Assembly: GCA_002753225.1 (NCBI GenBank)
Contig: PDZS01000012.1
Coordinates: forward strand, 36,682-100,681
Source: Deltaproteobacteria bacterium YD0425bin51
GTDB taxonomy: Bacteria; Desulfobacterota; Desulfobacteria; Desulfobacterales; YD0425bin51
Length of the DNA stretch: 64,000 nt
Direction of reading: 5' to 3'
Both the position numbers and the translations under genes were made by a program. The notes under the pieces were generated by a model. The model was not told the DNA's origin. It saw only the letters and a list, made by a program, of their open reading frames with translations, and did no database searches. Shown here piece by piece: positions 29,378-38,492 of the stretch (position 1 is the stretch's first letter; each line of letters starts with the position of its first letter).

Positions 29378-30108
29378 CTTTTATTTTTTTGAAACTCCTT
29401 AAAAAAATCATAAAGTTCAAATCCTTCATAGCTGAAAACATCATTAACCGATACTTTATCCTCATGAAATAGTTTTAAATATTTTTTTTGGACAAAAATA
29501 GCATTTGTTCCTATATGAGCAACAAGATTGTAACCTTTTTCTTCTGCAAGAATAGTCATGGAGAGTAAACTTGCTCCTTCTCCCCACAAACCTTCATATG
29601 TATCATCTTTAATAACTATTTTAGGGGCATCAGGATGAGTAACTCGAATTACTTCTGGCTTATCAAGCCAGTTAATTTCAATTACAACAATAGATGGCAA
29701 ATAATCATTTAATGATTTCCAGACATGATAATCATCCCCATCAATATCAATTGAAAGCAGATCAAAATTTACAGGTATTTTAGTTTCTTTTAAGATATTG
29801 TCTAAACAGTTATCTCCAGATATAGAAACCATTTTGTTAATAAGAATGCAGTTAGGGCAGGAAGACATATTGTTCTTTAAAACAGGAAATAAATTATCAT
29901 TTCCTTCAATCATAACTCCATTAAAATTATGTGAAGATATAAAATGATAGGTATTGCTGTAGGTTTTACCATCCCATGCGCCGAACTCCGCACACCATCC
30001 TGTTTTTTCGGGAAGTTTTTCCAGCATGTATTCCAAAATACCATCTTCACCATGTTGAGAATAATATGCTTTACGATATTTTAAAATTTTATCAATTGAT
30101 GATTTCAT
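29374..30108 (-). CDS. FkbM-like methyltransferase-domain protein
   Basis: A 244-residue protein with the pattern of FkbM-type SAM-dependent methyltransferases: YYSQHGEDGILEYML near 15-29, the SAM-binding CAEFGAWDGKTYSN near 38, GVMIEGN near 63, and LLSIDIDGDDYHVWKSL near 118. The likely substrate is a cell-surface glycan or similar. The last residues FQKNKR appear to have been replaced when the neighbouring toxin module inserted: the second copy of the 31-bp repeat at 28621 continues in frame to a different end. Confidence 0.75.
   Translation of the reverse strand: MKSSIDKILKYRKAYYSQHGEDGILEYMLEKLPEKTGWCAEFGAWDGKTYSNTYHFISSHNFNGVMIEGNDNLFPVLKNNMSSCPNCILINKMVSISGDNCLDNILKETKIPVNFDLLSIDIDGDDYHVWKSLNDYLPSIVVIEINWLDKPEVIRVTHPDAPKIVIKDDTYEGLWGEGASLLSMTILAEEKGYNLVAHIGTNAIFVQKKYLKLFHEDKVSVNDVFSYEGFELYDFFKEFQKNKR
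29396..29426. repeat. 31-bp direct repeat, right copy
   Basis: Exact copy of 28621-28651, lying inside the 3' end of the methyltransferase gene. The distance between copies is 775 bp and contains only the DUF2283 and toxin-like genes. Confidence 0.85.
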
Positions 30109-30160
30109 TAATTAGACTTTCTGAAAAATATCTTGCTTTAAATATTTAAAAAATATAATG

Positions 30161-30220
30161 AGTCATAGTCATAGTCATAGTCATAGTCATAGTCATAGTC
30201 ATAGTCATAGTCATAGTCAT
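30161..30220. repeat. Microsatellite (AGTCAT)x10
   Basis: Ten perfect tandem copies of AGTCAT fill 30161-30220 in the divergent region between the methyltransferase (start 30108) and the receiver/phosphatase gene (start 30286). The distance to that ATG is 65 bases, so a change in copy number would shift promoter or operator spacing. Each unit of six keeps no reading frame because it is outside any gene. Confidence 0.95.
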
Positions 30221-30285
30221 ATTTTTTTATATCACAGAGTAATAAACAATGTCTATTTATATATAAAAATAAAGAGAGCATTCAA

Positions 30286-32010
30286 ATGCCCAAAATACTA
30301 ATTATAGATGATGAAGAAATTATTAGAAAAAGGTTAAAGAAACTTTTGGAATTAGATGGTTTTGATGTTTTTACTGCCAAAGATGGTTTTTATGGTATAG
30401 AAATCTTTAAAAAGGAAAAGCCAGAAATTATATGTGTTGACATTAAAATGCCAGGTAAAGATGGAATAGAAGTATTAAGAGAGATAAAATCTTTGGATGA
30501 AGATGCTGAAGTTATACTTATCACAGGCCATGGAGGGGTTGATTCTGCAATAGAAGCTATGCGTAAAGGAGCTTTTGGTTATCTTCAAAAGCCAATAGAC
30601 TACAACATGTTATATATTGATATAAATAGAGCCATTGAGCGTAAATACTTGAAAATTAAATTAAAAGAATATGTAAATAACTTAGAAAATTTAGTAGAAG
30701 ATCGTACCAAAGAACTTAAATTGGCAAATGAACAATTAAGTAAAAGTAATATTAATTTACAAAGAGAGCATGAAATTGGCGAGGAAGTTTTCAAAAATAT
30801 TAGAAAAGCTAATTTTTTTGAAACGCCAAATATGAGGTATCTATTATCTCCGATGTCGCTTTTTAATGGGGATATTTTAGCTTCAAAAAGATCTCCGTCT
30901 GGAATTCATAACTTCATGTTAGGAGATTTTACAGGTCATGGCCTAGCAGCAGCCATAGGTGCAATACCAGCATTAGATATTTTTTATGACTTGACTCTGC
31001 AGTCCTTTTCAATTAGTGAAATTATATCAAATATAAACAAAAAACTAAAATTAATCCTTCCAACCGGGATTTTTTTAGCTGCATGCTTAATAGAATTAGA
31101 TGCCACAAATGGAATTGTTAAAATTTGGAACGGAGGGATACCTAATATCTTAATCTTATCTAATGATGGAAAAATTAAATATAAAATTCCTTCAAAACAT
31201 ACTCCAATAGGTATTATTGATAATTTAGAGTTAGATTTAATAATTATAAAACTTGAAATTTTTGATAGAATTTATGTTTACTCAGACGGTTTGATTGAAT
31301 CTAAAAATAACCAAGAGGAAATGTTTGGTGAAAAAAGACTAGAAAATTCTTTAATAGATACAAATATAGATGATGGTTTTAATAATATCATAAACTGCTT
31401 AAACGAATTTACTAAAGGAAAAACACAGACAGATGATATTACCTTGCTGGAAATTATTTGCGATCCTATGCCGTATAAAGATATGAAAGATTATAAGCAT
31501 GATTTTAATAAACTTGATTTTAGAGTTAACATGAATATGTCTATGATATTATCATGGAATATTTTACCCAAAATAGACCCTTCTCCATTAATAAATAAAA
31601 TATTATCTGAAATACCAGGCTTAAATGAAAATAAAGCTAATATTTTAACTGTTTTTTCAGAGCTTTATAATAATGCTTTAGATCATGGTATTTTAAAACT
31701 TGATTCTAGTTTAAAATCAACTCCTGAAGGCTTTATGCAATTTTATGAACTCCGTGAAAAATATTTATCTTCCCTTGAAGAAGGAATGATTAATATTAAT
31801 CTTCAACATATTTCATTAGAAAAAGGGGGGCAGTTGACCATAACAGTTGAAGACAGTGGTCAAGGGTTTGATAGTCGTGTTTTGAAAAAAGAATGTCCAG
31901 AAAATGAAGCTTTTTATGGTAGAGGAATACCTCTTATAAGTTCTTTATGTCAATCCTTTTCTTATCTCGGAAGAGGAAACATTGCTAAGGCAGTTTATGT
32001 TTGGGAGTAA
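30286..32010 (+). CDS. Response regulator with PP2C phosphatase and RsbW-like ATPase domains
   Basis: A 574-residue soluble protein. REC (1-120; acceptor in ICVDIKMPGKDG, switch LITGHGG, lysine in YLQKPID), coiled coil (about 122-165), a SpoIIE/PP2C domain (about 190-395; NGDILAS, MLGDFTGHGLAAAIGA, YSDGLIE, TDDITLLE) and a C-terminal HATPase (about 420-574; FSELYNNALDHG, VEDSGQGFD) of the anti-sigma-kinase type. One protein therefore carries both a STAS phosphatase and a possible STAS kinase under receiver control. The microsatellite lies upstream. The next kinase gene follows by 6 bases. Confidence 0.88.
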   Translation: MPKILIIDDEEIIRKRLKKLLELDGFDVFTAKDGFYGIEIFKKEKPEIICVDIKMPGKDGIEVLREIKSLDEDAEVILITGHGGVDSAIEAMRKGAFGYLQKPIDYNMLYIDINRAIERKYLKIKLKEYVNNLENLVEDRTKELKLANEQLSKSNINLQREHEIGEEVFKNIRKANFFETPNMRYLLSPMSLFNGDILASKRSPSGIHNFMLGDFTGHGLAAAIGAIPALDIFYDLTLQSFSISEIISNINKKLKLILPTGIFLAACLIELDATNGIVKIWNGGIPNILILSNDGKIKYKIPSKHTPIGIIDNLELDLIIIKLEIFDRIYVYSDGLIESKNNQEEMFGEKRLENSLIDTNIDDGFNNIINCLNEFTKGKTQTDDITLLEIICDPMPYKDMKDYKHDFNKLDFRVNMNMSMILSWNILPKIDPSPLINKILSEIPGLNENKANILTVFSELYNNALDHGILKLDSSLKSTPEGFMQFYELREKYLSSLEEGMININLQHISLEKGGQLTITVEDSGQGFDSRVLKKECPENEAFYGRGIPLISSLCQSFSYLGRGNIAKAVYVWE

Positions 32011-32016
32011 AAAAAC

Positions 32017-33522
32017 ATGGCAAATTTAAATCAAGCTAAAATTTTGCTTGTTGATGACAATGAATTTGTTATTTTACTATATAAAGGGATTCTTAATGAT
32101 TATGAATGTATTGTAGCAAGTAATGGACTTGAAGCTATTGAAATTTTTGATAAAGAGCAGCCGGATTTAGTGATAATGGACATTGCTATGCCTATAATGG
32201 ATGGTTTTGAAGCTACTCGATTAATAAAACAGAGATATCCAAATAAATTTGTCCCTATTATTGTTGTAACATCGTCAACTGATGATGAAACTATGTATAA
32301 AAGCATTGAATGCGGGGCTGATGACTTTATGACAAAACCAATCAGCAGAAATGCATTTAAAATTAAAATTAAAGCTATAAACCGTATTAGAACTTTAAGT
32401 AATGATCTTCAAAAAAAAGATAGGCAATATGTGTTTCTTACAGAATGTTTAACAGAAGGTCTTTGGCTTATAAACGAAGAATGCGATACAACATATGTTA
32501 ATAAAAAAATGGCTGATATGCTTGGATATAAAAAAGAAGAGATTCAAAAACAAGATATTTTTTATTTTATGAATTTGAAAGGTGTTAAACTTTTTAAACA
32601 AAACTTATTACATCATTATGATAGTAATAAAAACGAATTTGAATTAGAATTTATACATAAAGATAGAACTTTAATTATTACTAATGTAAAATTAAATCAT
32701 ATATATGATGATGATAAAGGAATCTATCAAGGGGTTTTAGTAAGTGTCCAAGATATAACAGAACGTAAAATCCTTGAAAGGTCCCTCAAAAAAAAAGAGT
32801 GGGAGCTTATAAACATAGGTAAACTTCATACATTAGGAGAGATGGCTGCTGGACTTGCTCATGAAATTAATCAGCCTTTAGAATCTATTTCTCTAACAAC
32901 AACTTATTTAGAAAAAAAAATAGATAAAGATAAGCTATCCAAAGAAGATATTAAAGAAGATTTGGATGAAATAAAAAATTCAGTTAATCGTATATCCAAG
33001 TTAATAAAGAATGTTCGAACATTTTCTAGACAAGACAGTTTTGATTTTGAAAAAACAGATATAAATAATACAATTTTAAACGCCTTACAGTTTTGTGAAA
33101 GACAATTGCTTTTAGAAAACATAGAGATTATAAAAAAATTATCTGATAATATTCCATATATAGAAGGAGAACAGTATCAACTACAACAAGTTTGGCTAAA
33201 TATGTTCTCAAATTCAAGAGATAGTATGAATGACAAAGAAAAAAGAATATATGAATATAAAAAACAATTAATTATCAGCACATCTCATAACGAAAAAGAC
33301 AATATTGTTGAGGTAAGAATAAGAGATAATGGTAATGGTATTCCCCAAAAGCTTAAATTTAAAATTTTTGAGCCATTTTATACAACAAAAGAAGTAGGGA
33401 AGGGTACTGGCCTTGGATTATCAATATCTCATGGAATTATAGAAAAACATGGCGGGCAGATAAAAGTAGAAAGCCAAGAAGGAGTTTTCACTGAGTTTAT
33501 TATAACTTTGCCTGTTAAATAA
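32017..33522 (+). CDS. REC-PAS-histidine kinase
   Basis: A soluble 501-residue kinase: REC (1-125, acceptor in LVIMDIAMPIMDGFEA), PAS (about 140-255), HisKA (LAHEINQPLESISLT near 285) and HATPase (MFSNSRDSM, DNGNGIP, GKGTGLGLSISHG). The REC is closely similar to that of the next gene, with a shared DNA block of nearly 40 bases around GGATGGTTTTGAAGCTACTC, which points to recent duplication or gene conversion. It probably phosphorylates the receivers of its two neighbours. Confidence 0.9.
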   Translation: MANLNQAKILLVDDNEFVILLYKGILNDYECIVASNGLEAIEIFDKEQPDLVIMDIAMPIMDGFEATRLIKQRYPNKFVPIIVVTSSTDDETMYKSIECGADDFMTKPISRNAFKIKIKAINRIRTLSNDLQKKDRQYVFLTECLTEGLWLINEECDTTYVNKKMADMLGYKKEEIQKQDIFYFMNLKGVKLFKQNLLHHYDSNKNEFELEFIHKDRTLIITNVKLNHIYDDDKGIYQGVLVSVQDITERKILERSLKKKEWELINIGKLHTLGEMAAGLAHEINQPLESISLTTTYLEKKIDKDKLSKEDIKEDLDEIKNSVNRISKLIKNVRTFSRQDSFDFEKTDINNTILNALQFCERQLLLENIEIIKKLSDNIPYIEGEQYQLQQVWLNMFSNSRDSMNDKEKRIYEYKKQLIISTSHNEKDNIVEVRIRDNGNGIPQKLKFKIFEPFYTTKEVGKGTGLGLSISHGIIEKHGGQIKVESQEGVFTEFIITLPVK

Positions 33523-33540
33523 ATGTATGGAGAATATAAT

Positions 33541-34857
33541 ATGGATGAAAACACATATCGTTTTCACTTGAAAAAATTAATATTAGAACTTTCAGATACT
33601 AAAGAAAAGTTAAGTAAAGAAATTGAGAAACGTGAAAAAGCTGAAGCAATTGCAAAAAAGAATAAACTGGCTGCTCCTATATATCAGTTAGATGTTTCTG
33701 ATATTGATATATCAATTAGTCCAATTAAAATCTTAATTGTAGATGACAGCATTTTTAATCAGACAATATTTAAAGAAATGCTTAAAGTTTACAAATGCGA
33801 TATTTATATTGCAAATAATGGTCTTGAGGGCGTTGAAGTTTTTGAGAGAGAAAAGCCTGATTTAGTTATTATGGATATAACAATGCCTATAATGGATGGT
33901 TTTGAAGCTACTCGATTAATAAAGAGCAAATGTTTGGATAAATTTGTGCCGGTTATTGTTATAACAGCTCTAAGTAATAATGAAACCATGGCTAAAAGTA
34001 TAGATTGCGGAGCTGATGATTTTATGACTAAACCAATTAATCAGTACGTCTTAAAATCAAAAATTAAAGCTATGGATCGTATAAGAGGATTAAACAATAA
34101 AATTCAAAATTTATATAATGAAATACGTGAAAATCAAGAATTAGGCTTTAATGTTTACCAAAAAGTAATACGACAAAATGAGTTTCAAATTTCCAATATA
34201 AAATATTTTTTATTGTCAATGGATATGTTTTGCGGAGATGTTGTACTATATGCCCCAAAGCCAAGCGGGGGGTTGTATGCTATGCTTGGAGACTTTACAG
34301 GACATGGTCTTTCTGCAGCTATTGGAGCTATTCCCCTAACTGATATATTTTATAGTATGGCAAGTAAAGATGTACCAATAAGTGATATAGTATTTGAGAT
34401 TAACAGAAAATTAAATTACCTTCTCCCCCCTCATATTTTTTTAGCAGGATGCTTTCTTGAGCTTGATTATAAAACTCGAACTTTAACCTCATGGCATGGC
34501 GGAATTCCAGATGCAGTAATTGTAGGAAAAGATGGTGGTATAAAAAAAATACTAAAATCTAAGCAGTTACCTTTAGGAATATTAGATGGCAACAACATGG
34601 ACAAATCTTGTGAAACATATGAGCTTGATTTCTGTGATAGATTATACCTTTATTCAGACGGAGTGGTTGAAATCAGGAATTTAAAAGGGGATATGTTTGG
34701 TGAAGAACGCTTATACAAATACTTTGAAAGTAAACCAGATTCAAGAGGATATTTGGATATAATAAAAAATGGTATAGAAGAATTCAAAAAAGGAGCTGTT
34801 CAAAATGATGATATAACTATGCTTGAAATCAACTTTGATCCTCTAAATATGGCATAA
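33541..34857 (+). CDS. Response regulator with PP2C/SpoIIE phosphatase domain
   Basis: About 438 residues from ATG 33541, which has GGAG 8 bases upstream; ATG 33523 in frame would add six residues. N-terminal coiled coil (about 1-45), REC (about 60-180; acceptor in LVIMDITMPIMDG, FMTKPIN), a linker and a PP2C domain (about 215-435; FCGDVVLY, MLGDFTGHGLSAAIGAIP, YSDGVVEI, NDDITMLE). It is the sister of the phosphatase at 30286 but lacks the ATPase domain. The three genes form one signalling cassette. A MITE-like element begins right after its stop. Confidence 0.9.
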   Translation: MDENTYRFHLKKLILELSDTKEKLSKEIEKREKAEAIAKKNKLAAPIYQLDVSDIDISISPIKILIVDDSIFNQTIFKEMLKVYKCDIYIANNGLEGVEVFEREKPDLVIMDITMPIMDGFEATRLIKSKCLDKFVPVIVITALSNNETMAKSIDCGADDFMTKPINQYVLKSKIKAMDRIRGLNNKIQNLYNEIRENQELGFNVYQKVIRQNEFQISNIKYFLLSMDMFCGDVVLYAPKPSGGLYAMLGDFTGHGLSAAIGAIPLTDIFYSMASKDVPISDIVFEINRKLNYLLPPHIFLAGCFLELDYKTRTLTSWHGGIPDAVIVGKDGGIKKILKSKQLPLGILDGNNMDKSCETYELDFCDRLYLYSDGVVEIRNLKGDMFGEERLYKYFESKPDSRGYLDIIKNGIEEFKKGAVQNDDITMLEINFDPLNMA

Positions 34858-35021
34858 TAAGTAATGTAAATTAACATCTTGAATATTTGAATCTCTACTT
34901 AGAATTGGCACTCATTCTAAGTAGAGACGCACGGCCGTGCGTCTCTACAGTAAAAGGTGCTTTTTTCAAATTTTATAACTGTCCAACATGTTAATTTACA
35001 TTACAAAATATGACATAATAA
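34844..35021. mobile_element. MITE-like palindromic element with 17-bp inverted ends and flanking direct repeats
   Basis: Terminal inverted repeats GTAATGTAAATTAACAT (34861-34877) and its exact inverse (34988-35004) enclose about 110 bases with no gene. Inside are a 14-bp inverted repeat (34892-34905 with 34914-34927) and a perfect 28-bp palindrome (34921-34948, centre ACGGCCGT); they share bases, so the two hairpins compete. Outside, AAATATGGCATAATAA (34845-34860) is repeated with one mismatch at 35006-35021, like a target duplication. It lies between convergent genes and may also stop transcription from both sides. Confidence 0.75.
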
Positions 35022-35024
35022 GCT

Positions 35025-35501
35025 TTAATTATTGTGATGAAAGAAGCATAACGATGTAAACCAAGATTTTTTATTTTTTTTGTTTTTATCAGTTAATAAA
35101 TTTATCTTTTTCTCAAAATATTCACAATAATTTTTAAAGATTTCAAGAGTTTTATTTAACTTAATAATTTCGTATGATTTATTATCAAAAATAATATGTT
35201 GATAATTTTGTTTTATAGGCTGGATATATGATAGAAAAGTTGTAAGCTCCTTTTCACCTATTGTTGAAATACCTTTTGATATCGCATGTCTCCAAGAAGA
35301 TAAAACTTGCTCATCTTCATCTTCTGGAGAAAGTAAAAAAGCTATTCCGTAACTTATATCTAAAAGCTTTATATCCCCATCTTCTATAATGTATCCCTTT
35401 GTAAATATTTGATTAGATGGTTCTGTAATTGTTTTTAATCGCAGGTGATTAATTATGTCCAAAAATAATTGAGATACAGGAGAGTTGTTATGATTATTCA
35501 T
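35025..35501 (-). CDS. Hypothetical protein, last gene of degenerate-CDF operon
   Basis: A 158-residue protein that I do not recognise. It looks soluble and alpha/beta, with an acidic centre (LLSPEDEDEQVLSSWRH) and a Lys-rich, His-containing C-terminus. Its start overlaps the stop of the OmpA-like gene by one base, so it belongs to the five-gene minus-strand operon 39380-35025. No membrane segment or signal peptide is visible. Confidence 0.7.
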   Translation of the reverse strand: MNNHNNSPVSQLFLDIINHLRLKTITEPSNQIFTKGYIIEDGDIKLLDISYGIAFLLSPEDEDEQVLSSWRHAISKGISTIGEKELTTFLSYIQPIKQNYQHIIFDNKSYEIIKLNKTLEIFKNYCEYFEKKINLLTDKNKKNKKSWFTSLCFFHHNN

Positions 35502-36730
35502 TATCTATCTTCCTTTTTTTCTATAGCAATTCCATTTTTAAGTATTGTGTAACCTTGGGTAATTAAAGTTTTAACTATATCTTCATCATTTTTATTCGTA
35601 ATTTTTTTGTATTCATCATTAAATTGAGAAAGCTCTACTCTTCTGGAAGCTTCAAAATCTACATTACCCCATTTTTTTCCAGATTCTACTGTTATAGGGT
35701 TTTTAGCTCCGCTTCCAATATAGCCAATTAGTTTTTCAGGATGTTTTTTAGAGATTAGAATTGCAACATTTCTTGCTCTTGTCTCGCTCAGTCCTCCATT
35801 ACTTAAATATCTTTTTTGTATTTTACTCCCTTTTTTCAAAGGAATAGGGTCAGTATGACCATCTACAAGTAATAATTGACTTTTTCCATTTAGTTTTTTT
35901 ACAGCTTCAAATAGAACTTTTCCATTTTTAACATTTGCTTGGCCTGGTTCGAATAATAATTGATGGGGAATTATTACATAATCTTTATAGGAAGCTCCCA
36001 ATGCTTTTTCTAGTCTGCTGGTTATAATTAATGTGGGCTTTTCCTTTGAGGGAACTGGCACTTCAACACGTACAGGTACTTCAACACGGACAGGAACTTC
36101 AACTTTTTTTTCAATATACCTGTCTTTATACTTATATACAACGGGATTATTAATTACCGTTGGTTTACGCGTCAAGATGAAATATGAAAAAAATATTATA
36201 AATATCAGAGCTGTGCAAGCAAGGATTGTTATTAATTTTTTGCGGCTTTTTAATTTACTAGTAAGTTCATTTGCAATATCTTGATATTTATTTGCAATAT
36301 CTTTATATTTTTTAACGTTTTTATTTATTGAATTAAGGGTCAAATCAATAAATTCTGTCATTTCAGGAGTTAAATTATTGTCTATTACAATTTTTTCATG
36401 TTCTATATTTATCCCTTGTTCTTTCCACAATATATTCATCTGTTTATAAAGTAAATTTGTTATAAACTGATATGATTCATACTCCTGCATTAACTCATTA
36501 ATTTGTTGTACTTTTTTTTGTTTTAATTCTCGATTGTCGCTTTGGATTTCTCTTACTGTTAGTAGTATTTTTTCAGATAGTTGTGCATAGAAATTCCATT
36601 TACTGAAAACTTCTTGAGGATCATTTATATTAAAATCATCCTTCAAATCTTTCATGGCAAGTTTCAAAGTCTCAGATGATTTATTATTAATTTCATCATC
36701 AAAAACTATTTCTGTTTTTGTTTCTTCCAT
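35501..36730 (-). CDS. Inner-membrane protein with OmpA/MotB-type peptidoglycan-binding domain
   Basis: 409 residues. Residues 1-160 are cytoplasmic and helical/coiled; one transmembrane helix spans about 165-187; a stalk follows with three VEVPVR-type repeats (about 205-222); residues about 255-390 are an OmpA C-terminal domain with VDGHTDPIPL and LSETRARNV, keeping the Asp and Arg that bind diaminopimelate. It should tether something cytoplasmic to the cell wall, like MotB, but has no MotB ion-channel Asp context and no MotA neighbour. Confidence 0.85.
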   Translation of the reverse strand: MEETKTEIVFDDEINNKSSETLKLAMKDLKDDFNINDPQEVFSKWNFYAQLSEKILLTVREIQSDNRELKQKKVQQINELMQEYESYQFITNLLYKQMNILWKEQGINIEHEKIVIDNNLTPEMTEFIDLTLNSINKNVKKYKDIANKYQDIANELTSKLKSRKKLITILACTALIFIIFFSYFILTRKPTVINNPVVYKYKDRYIEKKVEVPVRVEVPVRVEVPVPSKEKPTLIITSRLEKALGASYKDYVIIPHQLLFEPGQANVKNGKVLFEAVKKLNGKSQLLLVDGHTDPIPLKKGSKIQKRYLSNGGLSETRARNVAILISKKHPEKLIGYIGSGAKNPITVESGKKWGNVDFEASRRVELSQFNDEYKKITNKNDEDIVKTLITQGYTILKNGIAIEKKEDR

Positions 36731-36732
36731 GT

Positions 36733-37566
36733 TTAACTTTCTGTTTTAGAAATTGATTCTATATGTTTAAGAGCTTCTTCAAATTTTTTATCAACGAAAG
36801 ATTTGTGCGCCTGAGCAATCTCAAAACCTACAGCTAAGTCATTAATTGCGTTATTTATTTTGTCAAAATATGCTTTACGGTTGCCGCTTTTACGAAGTTT
36901 AGAAGCTTGTTCAATCTCTTCTTCGACATTTTTCCCTGTTTCATTAAGGCATCCTGAAATTGCTTTATCTAGAAGATTTTTATGATAAACAGAAGCTTCT
37001 TTTTCAGCTTCAATTCCTTTTATTAAGAATTCATAACCTTTAGAAATTCTTTCCATATCTGTTTTAGATTGATCATAAACAACAACAGAAAAAGAATCGT
37101 TGTCATTAAATGATTTGCCATTTATAAAATTTTCTGAAAGACCTCTTTCTTTTACTATTTTATGAAAATTATCGAAAATCTCTTTAGATTCTTCATACTG
37201 ACCATTTTCTAAAGTGATAGAAGTTTTTGTCATAGCACCCAGATATTCCAAGTTAATCTGCCTGTTTTTAACGGCTTCAGCTATTTCATTATCAGGAATA
37301 CTTTCCCCTTTAGCAGTATATTTTTGATTCCACTCGTTTAATTTTTTTGCCATTTCAGATATTTCTTGAACAATATGATCCGTCCGATCGTCAATTGCTT
37401 CGCTTAATTTGTCTTTACCTGTATCTACAAATTTTTTAATAGATCCAACGAGCTTATCTGTATGTTGAATAATAAGAGAAACCTGCTCTCCATATGGCTT
37501 TCCTGATAGTTCTTTTTCAAGAGCGGTATTTGCAAAATATTTTATTATTTCGTTTTCGTTTGGCAT
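36733..37566 (-). CDS. Hypothetical helical cytoplasmic protein
   Basis: A 277-residue, almost entirely helical and charged protein with no membrane segment and no domain I recognise. It starts 22 bases inside the end of the upstream membrane-protein gene and is followed after 2 bases by the OmpA-like anchor gene, so the three are co-translated. It has helical stretches resembling coiled-coil adaptors (about 25-80 and 180-270). A cytoplasmic partner of the anchor's N-terminal helical region is an inference from order only. Confidence 0.7.
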   Translation of the reverse strand: MPNENEIIKYFANTALEKELSGKPYGEQVSLIIQHTDKLVGSIKKFVDTGKDKLSEAIDDRTDHIVQEISEMAKKLNEWNQKYTAKGESIPDNEIAEAVKNRQINLEYLGAMTKTSITLENGQYEESKEIFDNFHKIVKERGLSENFINGKSFNDNDSFSVVVYDQSKTDMERISKGYEFLIKGIEAEKEASVYHKNLLDKAISGCLNETGKNVEEEIEQASKLRKSGNRKAYFDKINNAINDLAVGFEIAQAHKSFVDKKFEEALKHIESISKTES

Positions 37567-38489
37567 GCTTCCTCCTTAATTTTAGGAAGTAATTCCATGA
37601 TATGATCTATCTTATCTGATAGATTTTGCACTTTGACGTTTAATTCTTCCATTTTATCGACTTTTTCTGAGAGTATTTGAACCTTAGTGTTTATATCTAA
37701 AACAACAGGTTTATCATGGGTTACATCCTTTACTTCATTTTTTACTTCTTTTTGTGCTAGAACTTCTAAAATTTTATCTATCTTGTTTGATAAAATTTGA
37801 ATTTCTAAGTTTGTATCTGGAATATGGTTCTCAATTGGTCTTTGTGGGTTAATTGGATATGTATTTTCTTTTTTTACCCACTCAATTAAAGTACTTGCAA
37901 TATTGGGTTCATTACTTTTAATTAGAGTAAAAAAACCAACAAAGGCTGCAACTGATAGATAGGCAGCAGCAAAAAAAAAAGCATATGTATTGCGGTTCTT
38001 ACTTAAAAAAGCTTTAGTTTGTAATAATAAACAAATTATTATTGATATTGGAATTAAAAATTCTATTAAAATATAAGATGGCTTTAAAAAAAATGGCCAA
38101 TTTTCAAAAAAAGGAATATCTGTAATTGCCTGCTGCAAAGTAAAATTGTTTTTCAAGCTTACTATTAAAGGAAAACTGCAAAATAGGCAAAGAATAAAAA
38201 TTAACAATATTGGTATAGTGCTTATTTTTAAGAAAAAGGCGCTAATATAAGCAATTAGTATAGCAGTAAGAAGAAATATAATTAATATTTTTTGATATGA
38301 TATCCCTAAGATCATCATATCTTCATTCAAATTAGGAGATTTTATCAAAAATGCTACTATTATTGGTATTGCAAAAAAAAAGAACAAAAAGCTTGTAAAA
38401 ATAAAAAAAAAATTTTGAAATCTTATCTCCCAATCTACTTTTTGATCATCAACAAGATCTGCTAAATCAATAATTACTTCGTCTTCCAT
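37545..38489 (-). CDS. Hypothetical membrane protein with C-terminal coiled coil
   Basis: 314 residues: five or six transmembrane helices in residues about 25-215, then a cytoplasmic tail with two heptad segments (LEIQILSNKIDKILEVL and TKVQILSEKVDKM ... LSDKIDHIMELL). The tail repeats look like oligomerisation coils. I do not recognise the family. It follows the CDF-like gene by 3 bases and overlaps the next gene by 22, so it is part of a tight operon with a transporter relative and a wall-anchored protein. Confidence 0.75.
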   Translation of the reverse strand: MEDEVIIDLADLVDDQKVDWEIRFQNFFFIFTSFLFFFFAIPIIVAFLIKSPNLNEDMMILGISYQKILIIFLLTAILIAYISAFFLKISTIPILLIFILCLFCSFPLIVSLKNNFTLQQAITDIPFFENWPFFLKPSYILIEFLIPISIIICLLLQTKAFLSKNRNTYAFFFAAAYLSVAAFVGFFTLIKSNEPNIASTLIEWVKKENTYPINPQRPIENHIPDTNLEIQILSNKIDKILEVLAQKEVKNEVKDVTHDKPVVLDINTKVQILSEKVDKMEELNVKVQNLSDKIDHIMELLPKIKEEACQTKTK

Positions 38490-38492
38490 TTA

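Noticed and set aside
30161..30220. AGTCAT array as CRISPR
   Set aside because: Units are 6 bp with no spacers; it is a simple microsatellite.
34906..34922. Sigma-54-like TGGCAC inside the palindromic element
   Set aside because: The second half TTGC at the right spacing is missing, and no gene starts downstream in a sensible position.
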